From CAZLYK01 sp964563495 (GTDB lineage Bacteria > Acidobacteriota > Blastocatellia > RBC074): 39,576 nucleotides of DNA. Below the pieces are notes generated by a model. It had not been told where the DNA came from. It made no database searches and worked only from the letters and a program-made list of their open reading frames with translations. Made by a program: the position numbers and the translations under genes. Location of the stretch: assembly GCA_964563495.1 (NCBI GenBank), contig CAZLYK010000041.1:1-39576 (forward strand), given 5' to 3'. Shown here one piece after another: positions 31,959 through 39,576 of this stretch; within the stretch, counting starts at the first letter, position 1; each line of letters starts with the position of its first letter.

Positions 31959-33224
31959 ATGAGGAGTAAGATCGTTCAGAAAATTTACGGGTTTTGTCTG
32001 CTGGGATTGGCGGGAATCTCGTTGTCTGCTCTGCTACTGGCGCAGGATACGACCGGGCGCGACATTCCGAAACCGGAAAAGAAGCCAATCGAAAAACCGG
32101 CTGCCAGACCGGCGGTCAGACGGACGACGCCGCGCCCGGCCAAGGCGGTTGCCAAGCTGACGATTGCCGCACCGCCCGGCGCGATGATCGAGATTGACGG
32201 CAGGGGGCGCGGATTTACCGGCATCGACGGGAACCTGATACTGACGGGGATTACCCCGGGACTGCACCAGTTGATTGTCCGCGCCGAAGGTTTCGAAACC
32301 TGGCAGGGCCCATTCACGATGGATAAAACCTCGACCAGGTTCGAGGCCCCGGTCAGGAAGAAGCCCTCGACCGGCCGTCTCGCGCTGACCGCCAATCAGT
32401 CGGGGGCAGAGATATTGATCGACGAAAAATTCAGCGTCAAAAGCCTGGCCGGCCAGACGCTCTATCTCGACAACCTCCTTCCCGGACAGCGACAACTGCG
32501 AGCCGTTAAACCGGGTTTTCAGGAGTGGCGGATGACGGTGACGGTGAGAGCCGGCGAGACGCTGGCCGTCTCCGTCACCCTCAAGCCCAATCCGGATCCC
32601 GAGATGTTCCGCGTCCCTGAAGGGGTATACATCCGCGGCAATGATCGAGATGAGCGCGATCAGAGGCCTGCGCATCAGGTCTTTGTCCCCGAATTCGAAA
32701 TTTCCAGCCGCGAGGTGACCAATCGCCAGTACAAATCTTTTGTCGACGCGACCGGACATCCTGCGCCGCGCGGCGTCGGTTACGGATGGGATGGCAATAA
32801 CTACCCGGCGGGGCAGGATGATCAGCCCGTGGTCTTTGTCAGCTGGGATGATGCCGTCGCCTTTTGCCGCTGGCTCTCGGAACAGACCGGCAAGCGATAT
32901 CGCCTGCCCACGGAAGCCGAGTGGGAGAAGGCAGCCCGCATGGTCGGCGAGCAATACGCGTCGGTCGGCAGTGTTTGGGAATGGTGCCAGGACTGGTATG
33001 ATCCCGATTATTACAAGAATCGTGAGCGGATCAATCCGAAAGGGCCGGCGCGCGGAAAGTCGCTCAAGGCGATGGGGCGAGAGGGCGAGGCCCGTGTCAT
33101 GCGCGGCGGCGGCTTCGGCCGCGGCCAGATCACGCTGCGCGCCGCCGTGCGCAACTTCTATTTTCCTTCGGTCTCTCGCTTCGACATCGGATTTCGCGTC
33201 GTCCGTGAAGTCCCGAACAAATAG
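31959..33224 (+). CDS. Secreted PEGA plus formylglycine-enzyme-fold protein
   Basis: 421 residues. Signal peptide (about 8-29), a Pro/Lys/Arg-rich linker, two PEGA-like domains (about 65-130 and 137-210; GAMIEIDGRGRGFTGIDGNL and GQRQLRAVKPGFQEW), then an FGE-sulfatase-like domain (about 215-421): VPEGVYIRGNDRDERDQRPA, SSREVTNRQYKSF, VSWDDAVAFCRWL, LPTEAEWEKAAR, SVWEWCQDW and FDIGFRVVRE. The YPWG loop between LPTEAEWEKAAR and SVWEW is missing, so this FGE domain is shortened. It lies 30 bases after the zinc-ribbon FGE gene. The TAG stop lies in a half-copy of the CAGGAT repeat. Confidence 0.82.
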   Translation: MRSKIVQKIYGFCLLGLAGISLSALLLAQDTTGRDIPKPEKKPIEKPAARPAVRRTTPRPAKAVAKLTIAAPPGAMIEIDGRGRGFTGIDGNLILTGITPGLHQLIVRAEGFETWQGPFTMDKTSTRFEAPVRKKPSTGRLALTANQSGAEILIDEKFSVKSLAGQTLYLDNLLPGQRQLRAVKPGFQEWRMTVTVRAGETLAVSVTLKPNPDPEMFRVPEGVYIRGNDRDERDQRPAHQVFVPEFEISSREVTNRQYKSFVDATGHPAPRGVGYGWDGNNYPAGQDDQPVVFVSWDDAVAFCRWLSEQTGKRYRLPTEAEWEKAARMVGEQYASVGSVWEWCQDWYDPDYYKNRERINPKGPARGKSLKAMGREGEARVMRGGGFGRGQITLRAAVRNFYFPSVSRFDIGFRVVREVPNK

Positions 33225-33260
33225 ACAGGATCGACCGGATTTTTCAGGATTGGACAAGAT
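33219..33260. repeat. Left half-copy of the CAGGAT repeat spanning an operon junction
   Basis: Four degenerating units (CAGGAT, CCGGAT, CAGGAT, CAAGAT) without a right arm. It fills the whole gap between two genes: it contains the upstream stop codon TAG (33222-33224), and its last unit supplies the first two bases of the downstream ATG (33259-33261). Confidence 0.8.
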
Positions 33261-34125
33261 GGTTAATAAATGGTCACTCAAAACGACGGTCTTAATCTTC
33301 GCCGTCATGGTCTCGGCCGGGATGACGGCGCGAGCCCAGCAGCGCCCGCTGATCACCGAAGACATAGAGATCGTCAAGCCGGGGTCTGTCAGGTTCGAGT
33401 TCGGTTTCGATTTTCAGCAGGACCGTAATTTTCCGCTCTCCGGACTGAACGGCGATCTGACGCGGTTCGGGGTGGTCGCGCTGACTTTCGGGCTGGCTCC
33501 GAACGTAGAGTTCGAGACGGGTGGCGTGATTCAGAACTATTTAAGTGTCAATCGCCAGTATCAACCGAGCGCGGTGCCGCTCAGGCTGAGCAGCTCAACC
33601 AACTCGACGCACGACACCGGAGATTTCTATCTGGCGACCAAGATCAAGCTGCGCGCCGAAACCAAACGCGCACCCGCGGTCGGGTTCCGCTTCGGTGCAG
33701 AGCTGCCAAACTCCAACCAGTCGCGCGGCATCGGGATCAACCAGACCAACTTCTTTGCGACCGCGCTCGCCGGCAAGCACTTCGGCCGCCTGCACGTCTT
33801 CGGGAATCTGGGCCTGGGTATCATGACCGCGCCGGTCGACGCCTTTACCCAGAATGATGTCTTGCTCTATGGTCTGGCCGCCACCTACCGGTTCAACGAC
33901 CGGCTGACGCTGGTCGGTGAAGTCAACGGCCGTCAGAGCACGCGCAGCCGGGCGCCTCGCGGAACTGAATCCGACGGGCTGGCGCGCATCGGCGCCCGCA
34001 TCCGCGCCGCCGGCCTGACCTGGGATGTCTCGGGAGTCAAAGGGCTCTACCGCGATAGCGCACGCAGCGGAATAACTTTCGGCGTCAGTTACGAGGCCAG
34101 TCTTTTTCAACCGGTCAATAAATAA
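33259..34125 (+). CDS. Outer-membrane beta-barrel-like protein (transporter-like)
   Basis: 288 residues. Signal peptide (about 1-27, ending ARA) followed by alternating-hydrophobicity strands throughout: GSVRFEFGFDFQQD, TRFGVVALTFGLAPNVEFE, DFYLATKIKLRAE, GLAATYRFNDRLTLVGEVNG and a final GITFGVSYEASLF. This pattern, with an aromatic near the C-terminus, suits an outer-membrane barrel of the type annotated as 'MetA-pathway of phenol degradation/transporter'. No substrate is indicated. UPF0182 starts two bases after its stop. Confidence 0.72.
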   Translation: MVNKWSLKTTVLIFAVMVSAGMTARAQQRPLITEDIEIVKPGSVRFEFGFDFQQDRNFPLSGLNGDLTRFGVVALTFGLAPNVEFETGGVIQNYLSVNRQYQPSAVPLRLSSSTNSTHDTGDFYLATKIKLRAETKRAPAVGFRFGAELPNSNQSRGIGINQTNFFATALAGKHFGRLHVFGNLGLGIMTAPVDAFTQNDVLLYGLAATYRFNDRLTLVGEVNGRQSTRSRAPRGTESDGLARIGARIRAAGLTWDVSGVKGLYRDSARSGITFGVSYEASLFQPVNK

Positions 34126-34127
34126 AC

Positions 34128-36920
34128 ATGAAAAACCAAAGCCCCGATGATCTTCCTCCATTCGACCTGGATATGGATTTCCAGGACGACCAGCCGCCCG
34201 CGCCCAGACGTTTCTCCTATCTGTTCTTCATCATCATCGTCGCGTTGCTTCTGGTCTGGCCGTTGTGGGCCGGTTTCTACACCGATCTGCTCTGGTACAG
34301 GGAGCTCGGGTTTCAAACCGTTTTCGTCCGGACGCTCTCGACCAAAGTTATCCTCGGGCTGGTCCTGGGATTGCTCGCGGCCGTTTTTGTTTACCTCAAT
34401 TTGAGACTGGCTCTGCGCCTCAGCCTGCCGTTGAAGGTCGTCCGGCGAGTCTTCAATGTCGAGGGTCGGATGATGACGACCCCCGATCTGAGCGGGTTGA
34501 TGAAGCGGCTGGCTCTGCCCGGATCATTGGTGGTTGGAATCTTCGTCGGGGCGATCGGCTGGAATGCGTGGGAGACATATTTGCGCTACCGTCATCGTGT
34601 CGCCTTTGGGTTAACCGATCCGATCTTCGGACGCGATATTTCGTTCTACATTTTCACGCTGCCGGTGTTGGAGATTGCAGCCAATGTCTCGTTCCTGTTG
34701 ATCGTCGCCGGCCTGATCGGCGTCGCGGCGACCTACCTGACGCGCACGGCCCAGGATTTGGGGAAGGGGCAATTGAGGCTCTCTCTGCCGCGCGGCCCGC
34801 GCGCGCACGTGCTCAGCCTGTTGGCGCTCCTCTTTCTGGTCTTTGCCTGGGAGGCCTATCTGGGAGTTCCCAACCTGCTCTTTTCAAACGGCGGCGTGGT
34901 TTCGGGCGCCAGTTACAGCGACATCAACGCCAAACTGCCGCTGCTCAAGGTTCAAACTCTGGCGGCGTTGATCGTCGCGATTCTGGTGGTCTGGAGTATC
35001 TGGCGCTCCAATTACCGGTTGGTCTGGCTCGGAATAGGCTTATATCTGCTGGTCATCGCCGGAGGGTGGATCTATCCCGGAATTGTCCAGCGTTTTTCGG
35101 TCGCACCCAACGAACTGGCGAAGGAGACTCCCTACATCAATCACAGCATCGCGTCGACGCGCAAGGCTTTCAACCTCGATCGCATCGAGGAGCGCGAATT
35201 GACCGGCGAAAACACGCTGACCGGGAAAGATATCGAAGAAAACCGCCTCACCATCAGAAATATTCGATTGTGGGATCAGAAGCCGCTGCTCGACACATTT
35301 GCACAGATCCAGGAGATTCGCACCTATTATGAATTTCAATCGGTCGACAACGATCGTTACACAATCGAAGGGGAGTTGCATCAGGTCATGCTCTCGCCTC
35401 GCGAGCTCTCGATAGAGAGCCTCCCGAATCGCAACTGGATCAACGAACGATTGACCTTTACCCACGGATTCGGCTTGACGCTCGGCCCGGTCAACGAAGT
35501 CACACCGGAAGGGTTGCCGGTGCTTCTGGTCAAGGACATCCCGCCAACCACGCGCGTCCCGGCGCTCAAGATCGATCGGCCGGAGATCTACTTCGGCGAA
35601 ATCTCCAGCGATCCCGTCTACGTCAAGACCAACGCCAGAGAGTTCGACTACCCGTCCGGCGAAGATAACGTCTTCAGGAATTACGAGGGCGAGGGAGGCG
35701 TCTCGATCGGGTCGCGTTGGCGACAGATTCTCTTCTCGACCAGGTTCGCGGACCTCAAGCTCATGCTCTCAAACGACCTGACCGGCGAGAGTCGCGTCCT
35801 CTTCTACCGTGATATTCGCGAGCGGCTCGCCAAGATCGCTCCGTTTTTGCGTTTTGACAGCGACCCATACCTGGTCATTTCGGAAGGGCGCCTTTACTGG
35901 ATCGCCGACGCTTACACGACCAGCGACCGCTATCCATATTCGCAGTCGATCGACGGCATCAATTATATCCGCAACTCGGTCAAGGCGGTGGTCGATGCCT
36001 ATCACGGCCGCGTCACGCTCTATCTGGCCGACCAGAGCGATCCTTTGATTCAGACTTATGCCGGGATCTTCCCCGGGATTCTCAAGCCGATCGCGGAGAT
36101 GCCCGCGGGGTTGCGCGATCATCTGCGATATCCCGAGGATATCTTCAAAATCCAGGCGGAGATCTATTCGACCTATCATATGGATCAAACCCAGGTCTTC
36201 TACAACAAGGAAGATCAGTGGGCCGCCGCCTCGATCGCTGAAGGCGCCGGCGACGAATTGAGAACGATCGATCCGTATTACACGATTATGAAACTCCCCG
36301 GCCAGCAGACCGAGGAGTTCATCCTCATGCTGCCGTTCACGCCGAAGAGCAAAGACAACCTGGCGGCGTGGATGGCGGCGCGATCCGATGGTGAGCATTA
36401 CGGCAAACTGGTCATCTATCGCTTTCCCAAACAGAAGCTGGTCTTCGGCCCCAAGCAGATTGTCGCGCGCGCCAATCAGGACCCGGAGATCTCCCGGCAG
36501 CTGACGCTCTGGGGCCAGCGCGGCTCGGCCGTCACGTTCGGGAATCTCATGGTGATTCCGATCAGGGAATCGCTGATCTACGTCCAGCCGCTCTACCTGC
36601 GCGCCCAAACCGGGCGCATACCCGAACTCCGCCGAGTGATCGTCGCGGCGGAAAACCGCCTCGCCATGGAACCGACGCTGGAAGAGTGCCTGGCCAGAAT
36701 TTTCGGGACCTCGCCTGCTCCGGCCGCCGCCGGGGAGACTCTGGCGGACTCATCCAAAACACCGGCGCAGCCCACCGGCGCACAACCTTCTCTCGCCAAC
36801 CAGGCAAAGGAATACTACGAGCGCGCGATCCAGGCGCAGCGCGAGGGAGACTGGGCCCGCTACGGCGAGGAGATCAAACGTCTCGGTGCAGTTATCGAGA
36901 AGATGAATAAACAGGATTGA
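34128..36920 (+). CDS. UPF0182 family membrane protein
   Basis: 930 residues, normal for UPF0182. Seven membrane segments lie within about residues 30-320, followed by a large extracytoplasmic domain with family signatures: PYINHSIASTRKAFNLDRIE, RTYYEFQSVDNDRY, RNWINERLTFTHGFGLTLGP, YFGEISSDPVYVKT and PFTPKSKDNLAAWMAARSDG. Function unknown. The C-terminus (about 850-930) has an Ala/Pro-rich linker and a short helix with AKEYYERAIQAQREGDWARY, a tetratricopeptide-like end typical of these proteins. It is only two bases after the barrel gene, so translation is probably coupled. The last codons (NKQD, stop TGA) resemble a decayed repeat half-copy. Confidence 0.95.
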   Translation: MKNQSPDDLPPFDLDMDFQDDQPPAPRRFSYLFFIIIVALLLVWPLWAGFYTDLLWYRELGFQTVFVRTLSTKVILGLVLGLLAAVFVYLNLRLALRLSLPLKVVRRVFNVEGRMMTTPDLSGLMKRLALPGSLVVGIFVGAIGWNAWETYLRYRHRVAFGLTDPIFGRDISFYIFTLPVLEIAANVSFLLIVAGLIGVAATYLTRTAQDLGKGQLRLSLPRGPRAHVLSLLALLFLVFAWEAYLGVPNLLFSNGGVVSGASYSDINAKLPLLKVQTLAALIVAILVVWSIWRSNYRLVWLGIGLYLLVIAGGWIYPGIVQRFSVAPNELAKETPYINHSIASTRKAFNLDRIEERELTGENTLTGKDIEENRLTIRNIRLWDQKPLLDTFAQIQEIRTYYEFQSVDNDRYTIEGELHQVMLSPRELSIESLPNRNWINERLTFTHGFGLTLGPVNEVTPEGLPVLLVKDIPPTTRVPALKIDRPEIYFGEISSDPVYVKTNAREFDYPSGEDNVFRNYEGEGGVSIGSRWRQILFSTRFADLKLMLSNDLTGESRVLFYRDIRERLAKIAPFLRFDSDPYLVISEGRLYWIADAYTTSDRYPYSQSIDGINYIRNSVKAVVDAYHGRVTLYLADQSDPLIQTYAGIFPGILKPIAEMPAGLRDHLRYPEDIFKIQAEIYSTYHMDQTQVFYNKEDQWAAASIAEGAGDELRTIDPYYTIMKLPGQQTEEFILMLPFTPKSKDNLAAWMAARSDGEHYGKLVIYRFPKQKLVFGPKQIVARANQDPEISRQLTLWGQRGSAVTFGNLMVIPIRESLIYVQPLYLRAQTGRIPELRRVIVAAENRLAMEPTLEECLARIFGTSPAPAAAGETLADSSKTPAQPTGAQPSLANQAKEYYERAIQAQREGDWARYGEEIKRLGAVIEKMNKQD

Positions 36921-36953
36921 AACGATCGCGCCCGCAGATCAGGAGAACCCAAA

Positions 36954-38240
36954 ATGAAATTAAGATCCTTCGTTGCCTCGGTCGTTGTCTGCCTTGTCTC
37001 AGTTGCAAGCTTTGCCCAGCAGGCGAAAGTTGTCGCCATCAAAGCCGGTCGTGTGCTCGACGTGCGCACGGGCCGGATGATCGACAATGCCCTGATCATC
37101 ATCGAAGGCGACCGGATCAAGGCCATCAGTCCGGATGCGACGATTCCAACCGGGGCCGAGGTCGTTGACTTGAAAGACAAGACGCTCTTGCCCGGGCTGA
37201 TCGATTGCCACACCCATCTGACATTTGACCCGGACGGGTTCGGTTATTCCAGCCTGGGGATCTCGACTGCGCGCGAAGCGTTGAAAGGCGCGAAGAACGC
37301 CCGCCTGACGCTCGAAGCCGGATTTACGACCGTCCGAAATGTCGGCGCGAACGGTTATTCGGACACGGCTTTGCGCGACGCGATCAATGCCGGCGAAGTC
37401 GCCGGCCCGCGCATCTTTGCGTCCGGCCCCGCCCTCGGTATCACCGGCGGACATTGCGATGAGAACCTCCTCCCCTTTGAGTTCCATCATACATCCGACG
37501 GGGTGGCCGACGGCGTTCCGGGCGTCATGCAGAAAACGCGCGAGGTGATCAAATACGGCGCCGATGTGATCAAGTTCTGTTCGACCGGCGGAGTGCTTTC
37601 ATTCGGAGATGACCCGAAAGCTTCGCAGTACACGCTCGAAGAGATGAAGACCATCGTCGCCGAAGCGCACCGGCTCGGCCGCAAGGTTGCGGCTCATGCC
37701 CACGGCGGCGACGGCATCAAACTGGCCGTCACGGCCGGCGTCGATTCGATCGAACACGGCTCATACATCGACGACGAAGCGGTCAAACTCATGAAAGAAC
37801 GCGGCACATATCTGGTTCCAACACTCTACCTGGGCGAGTGGTTTTTGGAGAATTATCAGCGTATGGGAGTGCCCGCCCCGATGGCGGCTAAAGGCAAAGA
37901 AGTCCTGCCGATCGCGCGCAAGAATATCGCTCGCGCGTTTGAGCAGGGCGTGCCCGTCGCATTCGGGACCGACTCGGCCGTTTATCCGCACGGGCTCAAC
38001 GCACGCGAGTTCGCCGTTTACGTCAAGTTGGGAATGACGCCGATCCGGGCGATCCAATCGGCGACCGTGCACGCTTCAAAACTGCTCGGCTGGGAGGACC
38101 GGATTGGCGCGGTCGAACCGGGCAAGTTCGCCGACCTGATCGCTGTCGATGGCGACCCAACCAAAGACGTGACCGAACTTGAGCGCGTCAAGTTCGTCAT
38201 GAAGGGCGGAGTGATCGTTAAGCGGTCGGATCACCCGTGA
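36954..38240 (+). CDS. Secreted metal-dependent amidohydrolase
   Basis: 428 residues. Signal peptide (about 1-21, ending SFAQ) and an amidohydrolase fold of the imidazolonepropionase/Xaa-Pro-dipeptidase type. Metal and catalytic residues are visible: DCHTH (about 83-87), the lysine of VIKFCSTGG (about 203), AHAHGG, SIEHGS and GTDSA (about 345). The C-terminal EPGKFADLIAVDGDP strand closes the composite beta-sandwich. Such secreted members cleave dipeptides or N-acyl amino acids; the substrate is not determined. AGGAG lies 9 bases upstream of the ATG. It may be co-transcribed with UPF0182, but the families have no known link. Confidence 0.92.
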   Translation: MKLRSFVASVVVCLVSVASFAQQAKVVAIKAGRVLDVRTGRMIDNALIIIEGDRIKAISPDATIPTGAEVVDLKDKTLLPGLIDCHTHLTFDPDGFGYSSLGISTAREALKGAKNARLTLEAGFTTVRNVGANGYSDTALRDAINAGEVAGPRIFASGPALGITGGHCDENLLPFEFHHTSDGVADGVPGVMQKTREVIKYGADVIKFCSTGGVLSFGDDPKASQYTLEEMKTIVAEAHRLGRKVAAHAHGGDGIKLAVTAGVDSIEHGSYIDDEAVKLMKERGTYLVPTLYLGEWFLENYQRMGVPAPMAAKGKEVLPIARKNIARAFEQGVPVAFGTDSAVYPHGLNAREFAVYVKLGMTPIRAIQSATVHASKLLGWEDRIGAVEPGKFADLIAVDGDPTKDVTELERVKFVMKGGVIVKRSDHP

Positions 38241-38261
38241 AAGGCTCCGCGATTCTCACGC

Positions 38262-38290
38262 TTGACAGATCAAATCGCGGTGGGTAAGAT
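38262..38290 (+). promoter_or_regulatory. Sigma-70 promoter for the tRNA genes
   Basis: TTGACA at 38262-38267 and TAAGAT at 38285-38290 are separated by 17 bases. The start near 38297 lies eight bases before tRNA-Ala. The next promoter-like signal before tRNA-Asn is not evident, so both tRNAs are probably one transcript ending at the terminator at 39062-39105. Confidence 0.8.
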
Positions 38291-38304
38291 GCGGATTCGT
38301 TTCT

Positions 38305-38377
<73 letters not shown>

Positions 38378-38409
38378 TGATTGATCTTTAACAGTTTATT
38401 CGATTTTGA

Positions 38410-38443
<34 letters not shown>

Positions 38444-39021
38444 AAAGAGGTATGAGCTAAATCTGATGCCTGAGAAGCGCACGTACAAAGAGCGACGGGA
38501 ATACTTGATAAAGGCCGTTCAAAGGCGAAGAGAGAAAGTACGTCTCATGACGATCGAGTACAAGGGTGGCAAATGCCAAATTTGTGGTTATGATCGTTGC
38601 TTTGAAGCTCTCGAGTTTCACCATATCGATCCGACAAAAAAAGACTTCGGTATTTCTTATAAGGGCTATACGCGAAGTTGGGAAAAGGTGAAAGAAGAGG
38701 CTGATAAATGTATTTTGTTGTGCGCAAACTGTCACAGAGAATTTCATGCCGGAATATTGCAGCTTCCACAGGCGACTGTGGTTGAAAAACTGGGTGAATT
38801 CAGGGAAACCTTCACCGATTGATTTTCGGAATGGCAACCCTGAGCGAAGCCTGCTGAAATGACCTGTGAATTATTCATAGTGTAGGCAGGAACGTGCAGA
38901 GACTAGGGGTTGAGGAGTCCAACCAATAATACCCCACCAGCGCCCGGCAACTTTCTCTGGATCTGTTCCGGAGGAAGCTGATGAGATAGTCCACTCCTAT
39001 GTGAAAACATAGGGTTATGTG
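38444..39021 (+). mobile_element. Group I intron (IC3-like) in the tRNA-Asn anticodon
   Basis: 578 bases. Exon 1 ends in U and the intron ends in G, as group I splicing requires. Conserved core elements are visible in order: P TCAGGGAAACC (38800-38810), Q GGCAACCCTGAGC (38833-38845), R GTGCAGAGACTA (38894-38905) and S GAGATAGTCC (38983-38992). P4 forms as TCAGGG with CCCTGA (38800-38805 with 38838-38843) and P7 as GACTA with TAGTC (38901-38905 with 38987-38991). A P9-like CCTATGT-GAAA-ACATAGG hairpin lies near the 3' end. The core closely resembles cyanobacterial tRNA-Leu introns as I recall them. I could not settle P1. Confidence 0.92.
38466..38822 (+). CDS. HNH homing endonuclease encoded in the group I intron
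   Basis: 118 residues from the ATG at 38466, 22 bases inside the intron; the frame is open further upstream into the tRNA exon, but that start would not be intron-encoded. A basic N-terminus (about 1-30) leads to the HNH domain: zinc pair CQIC (37 and 40), LEFHHIDP with the catalytic His-His (52-53), and the second pair CANCHREFH (86 and 89, His90, His94). HNH proteins cut DNA, and intron-borne ones usually cleave intronless alleles to spread the intron, here presumably tRNA-Asn genes. The last codons overlap the ribozyme P element at 38800-38810, so protein and RNA constrain the same bases. Confidence 0.9.
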   Translation: MPEKRTYKERREYLIKAVQRRREKVRLMTIEYKGGKCQICGYDRCFEALEFHHIDPTKKDFGISYKGYTRSWEKVKEEADKCILLCANCHREFHAGILQLPQATVVEKLGEFRETFTD

Positions 39022-39105
<84 letters not shown>

Positions 39106-39122
39106 CCTCATTTGAATGTGGG

Positions 39123-39235
39123 AAGAGAATAGACAGGATGAACAGGATCTCTACAGGATTAAACAGGATCAAAGATATGACAGAGAGAATCCTGTTTAAT
39201 CCTGCAGAGATCCTGTTCATCCTGTCTATTCTCTT
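39123..39235. repeat. 47-bp CAGGAT-family inverted repeat downstream of tRNA-Asn
   Basis: Arms 39123-39169 and 39189-39235 pair over 47 positions with one mismatch. Spacers between hexamers are GAA, CTCTA and TAAA, again unique to this locus. It lies directly behind the tRNA terminator. Confidence 0.93.
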
Positions 39236-39278
39236 ACTGATGTTATGCGGTGAGGGTCGTTGGGAGTAGACTTGACAA

Positions 39279-39449
39279 ATGAACAAGTCACTCTTCGACA
39301 TCTACACCGATTATTTGATTTGCTCATTCGGCCTAACGACCGCGACTGGGTTATGCCGGCTGTTGGAGGGCGAAATCAGCCACGATCAGGTGACTCGGTT
39401 GCTGTCTAGTTCCCCCTCAGGCTTGTGTTTGGTACTATCACATACCTGA
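39279..39449 (+). pseudogene. Broken N-terminal fragment of a DDE-type transposase (IS4/IS701-like)
   Basis: 56 codons beginning MNKSLFDIYTDYLICSFGLT and including TATGLCRLLEGEISHDQVTR, a typical N-terminus of a common DDE transposase group. After LLSSS the frame departs from the family pattern and stops at 39447-39449. The rest of the window (to 39576) shows no continuation in any frame, so this is a decayed or truncated insertion sequence. I see no terminal inverted repeats. Confidence 0.65.
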
Positions 39450-39576
39450 GGAGCAGATTCAAAAGATAGCGTGTACCTGCTTGCGGGAAATGGGAGAACC
39501 AACCCGATGAAACCGTGGGCCCGACCTAACTACAGGACAAAAGTTTGATAACCTTCCGCCAGACAACAAGATCGAA

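Noticed and set aside
32034..33377. Minus-strand frame of 447 codons
   Set aside because: It is antisense to the PEGA/FGE-fold gene, whose signal peptide and motifs are clear; GC-rich codon bias leaves the opposite strand open.
34265..35332. Plus-strand frame of 355 codons inside UPF0182
   Set aside because: Shadow frame of a well-conserved long gene; composition is Arg/Gly/Ala-rich without domains.

Overview
The window looks like a chromosomal segment of a moderately GC-rich bacterium, most likely an Acidobacteriota member (Blastocatellia-like). This is an inference from gene style, not a measured placement: small zinc-ribbon/membrane proteins, PEGA and formylglycine-enzyme-fold proteins, a long UPF0182 protein, a menaquinone methyltransferase, cdaA-cdaR-glmM, and many intergenic hairpins built from CAGGAT hexamers.

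Layout. 1-5060: the tail of a nucleotide-sugar epimerase, a SYLF protein, and a membrane-protein run (PF10110-like, DUF4129, DUF4350). 5058-8885: rpmB, a SanA/YdcF-like protein, then an aromatic operon (pheA, DAHP synthase) preceded by a promoter, a Phe/Tyr-rich leader peptide and a terminator hairpin; then an orphan 82-residue protein. 8886-11104: on the minus strand, a promoter, two consecutive SAM-II-type riboswitches each with its own terminator, a threonine-synthase-like PLP enzyme and a MoaD/ThiS-like sulfur carrier. 11225-15392: zinc-ribbon proteins, an unknown protein and a beta-propeller-like protein. 15421-20056: two peptide-transporter permeases, a catalytically degenerate M16 protein, menG/ubiE and a membrane-anchored unknown. 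20059-25135: a penicillin-binding transpeptidase, then the c-di-AMP/peptidoglycan-precursor operon cdaA-cdaR-glmM. 25203-28734: two VOC-fold proteins and a four-gene unknown operon led by a stand-alone transposase-associated domain. 29303-38240: lexA with a probable self-operator, two formylglycine-enzyme-fold proteins, an outer-membrane barrel-like protein, UPF0182 and a secreted amidohydrolase. 38262-39576: tRNA-Ala(CGC), then a tRNA-Asn(GUU) gene split by a group I intron carrying an HNH endonuclease, a terminator, another hairpin repeat and a broken transposase.

Four things stand out. (1) A group I intron interrupts the tRNA-Asn anticodon, and its HNH reading frame runs into the ribozyme core. 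(2) Tandem SAM-II riboswitches control a ThrC-like enzyme plus sulfur-carrier pair, which suggests a methionine/homocysteine role rather than threonine synthesis. (3) pheA has the parts of a leader-peptide attenuator. (4) A family of hairpin repeats has arms that match (nearly) perfectly within a locus but differ between loci; they sit at five of six convergent gene junctions and supply stop codons to several genes.

All family assignments come from reading the sequence by eye. No database search or folding program was run.
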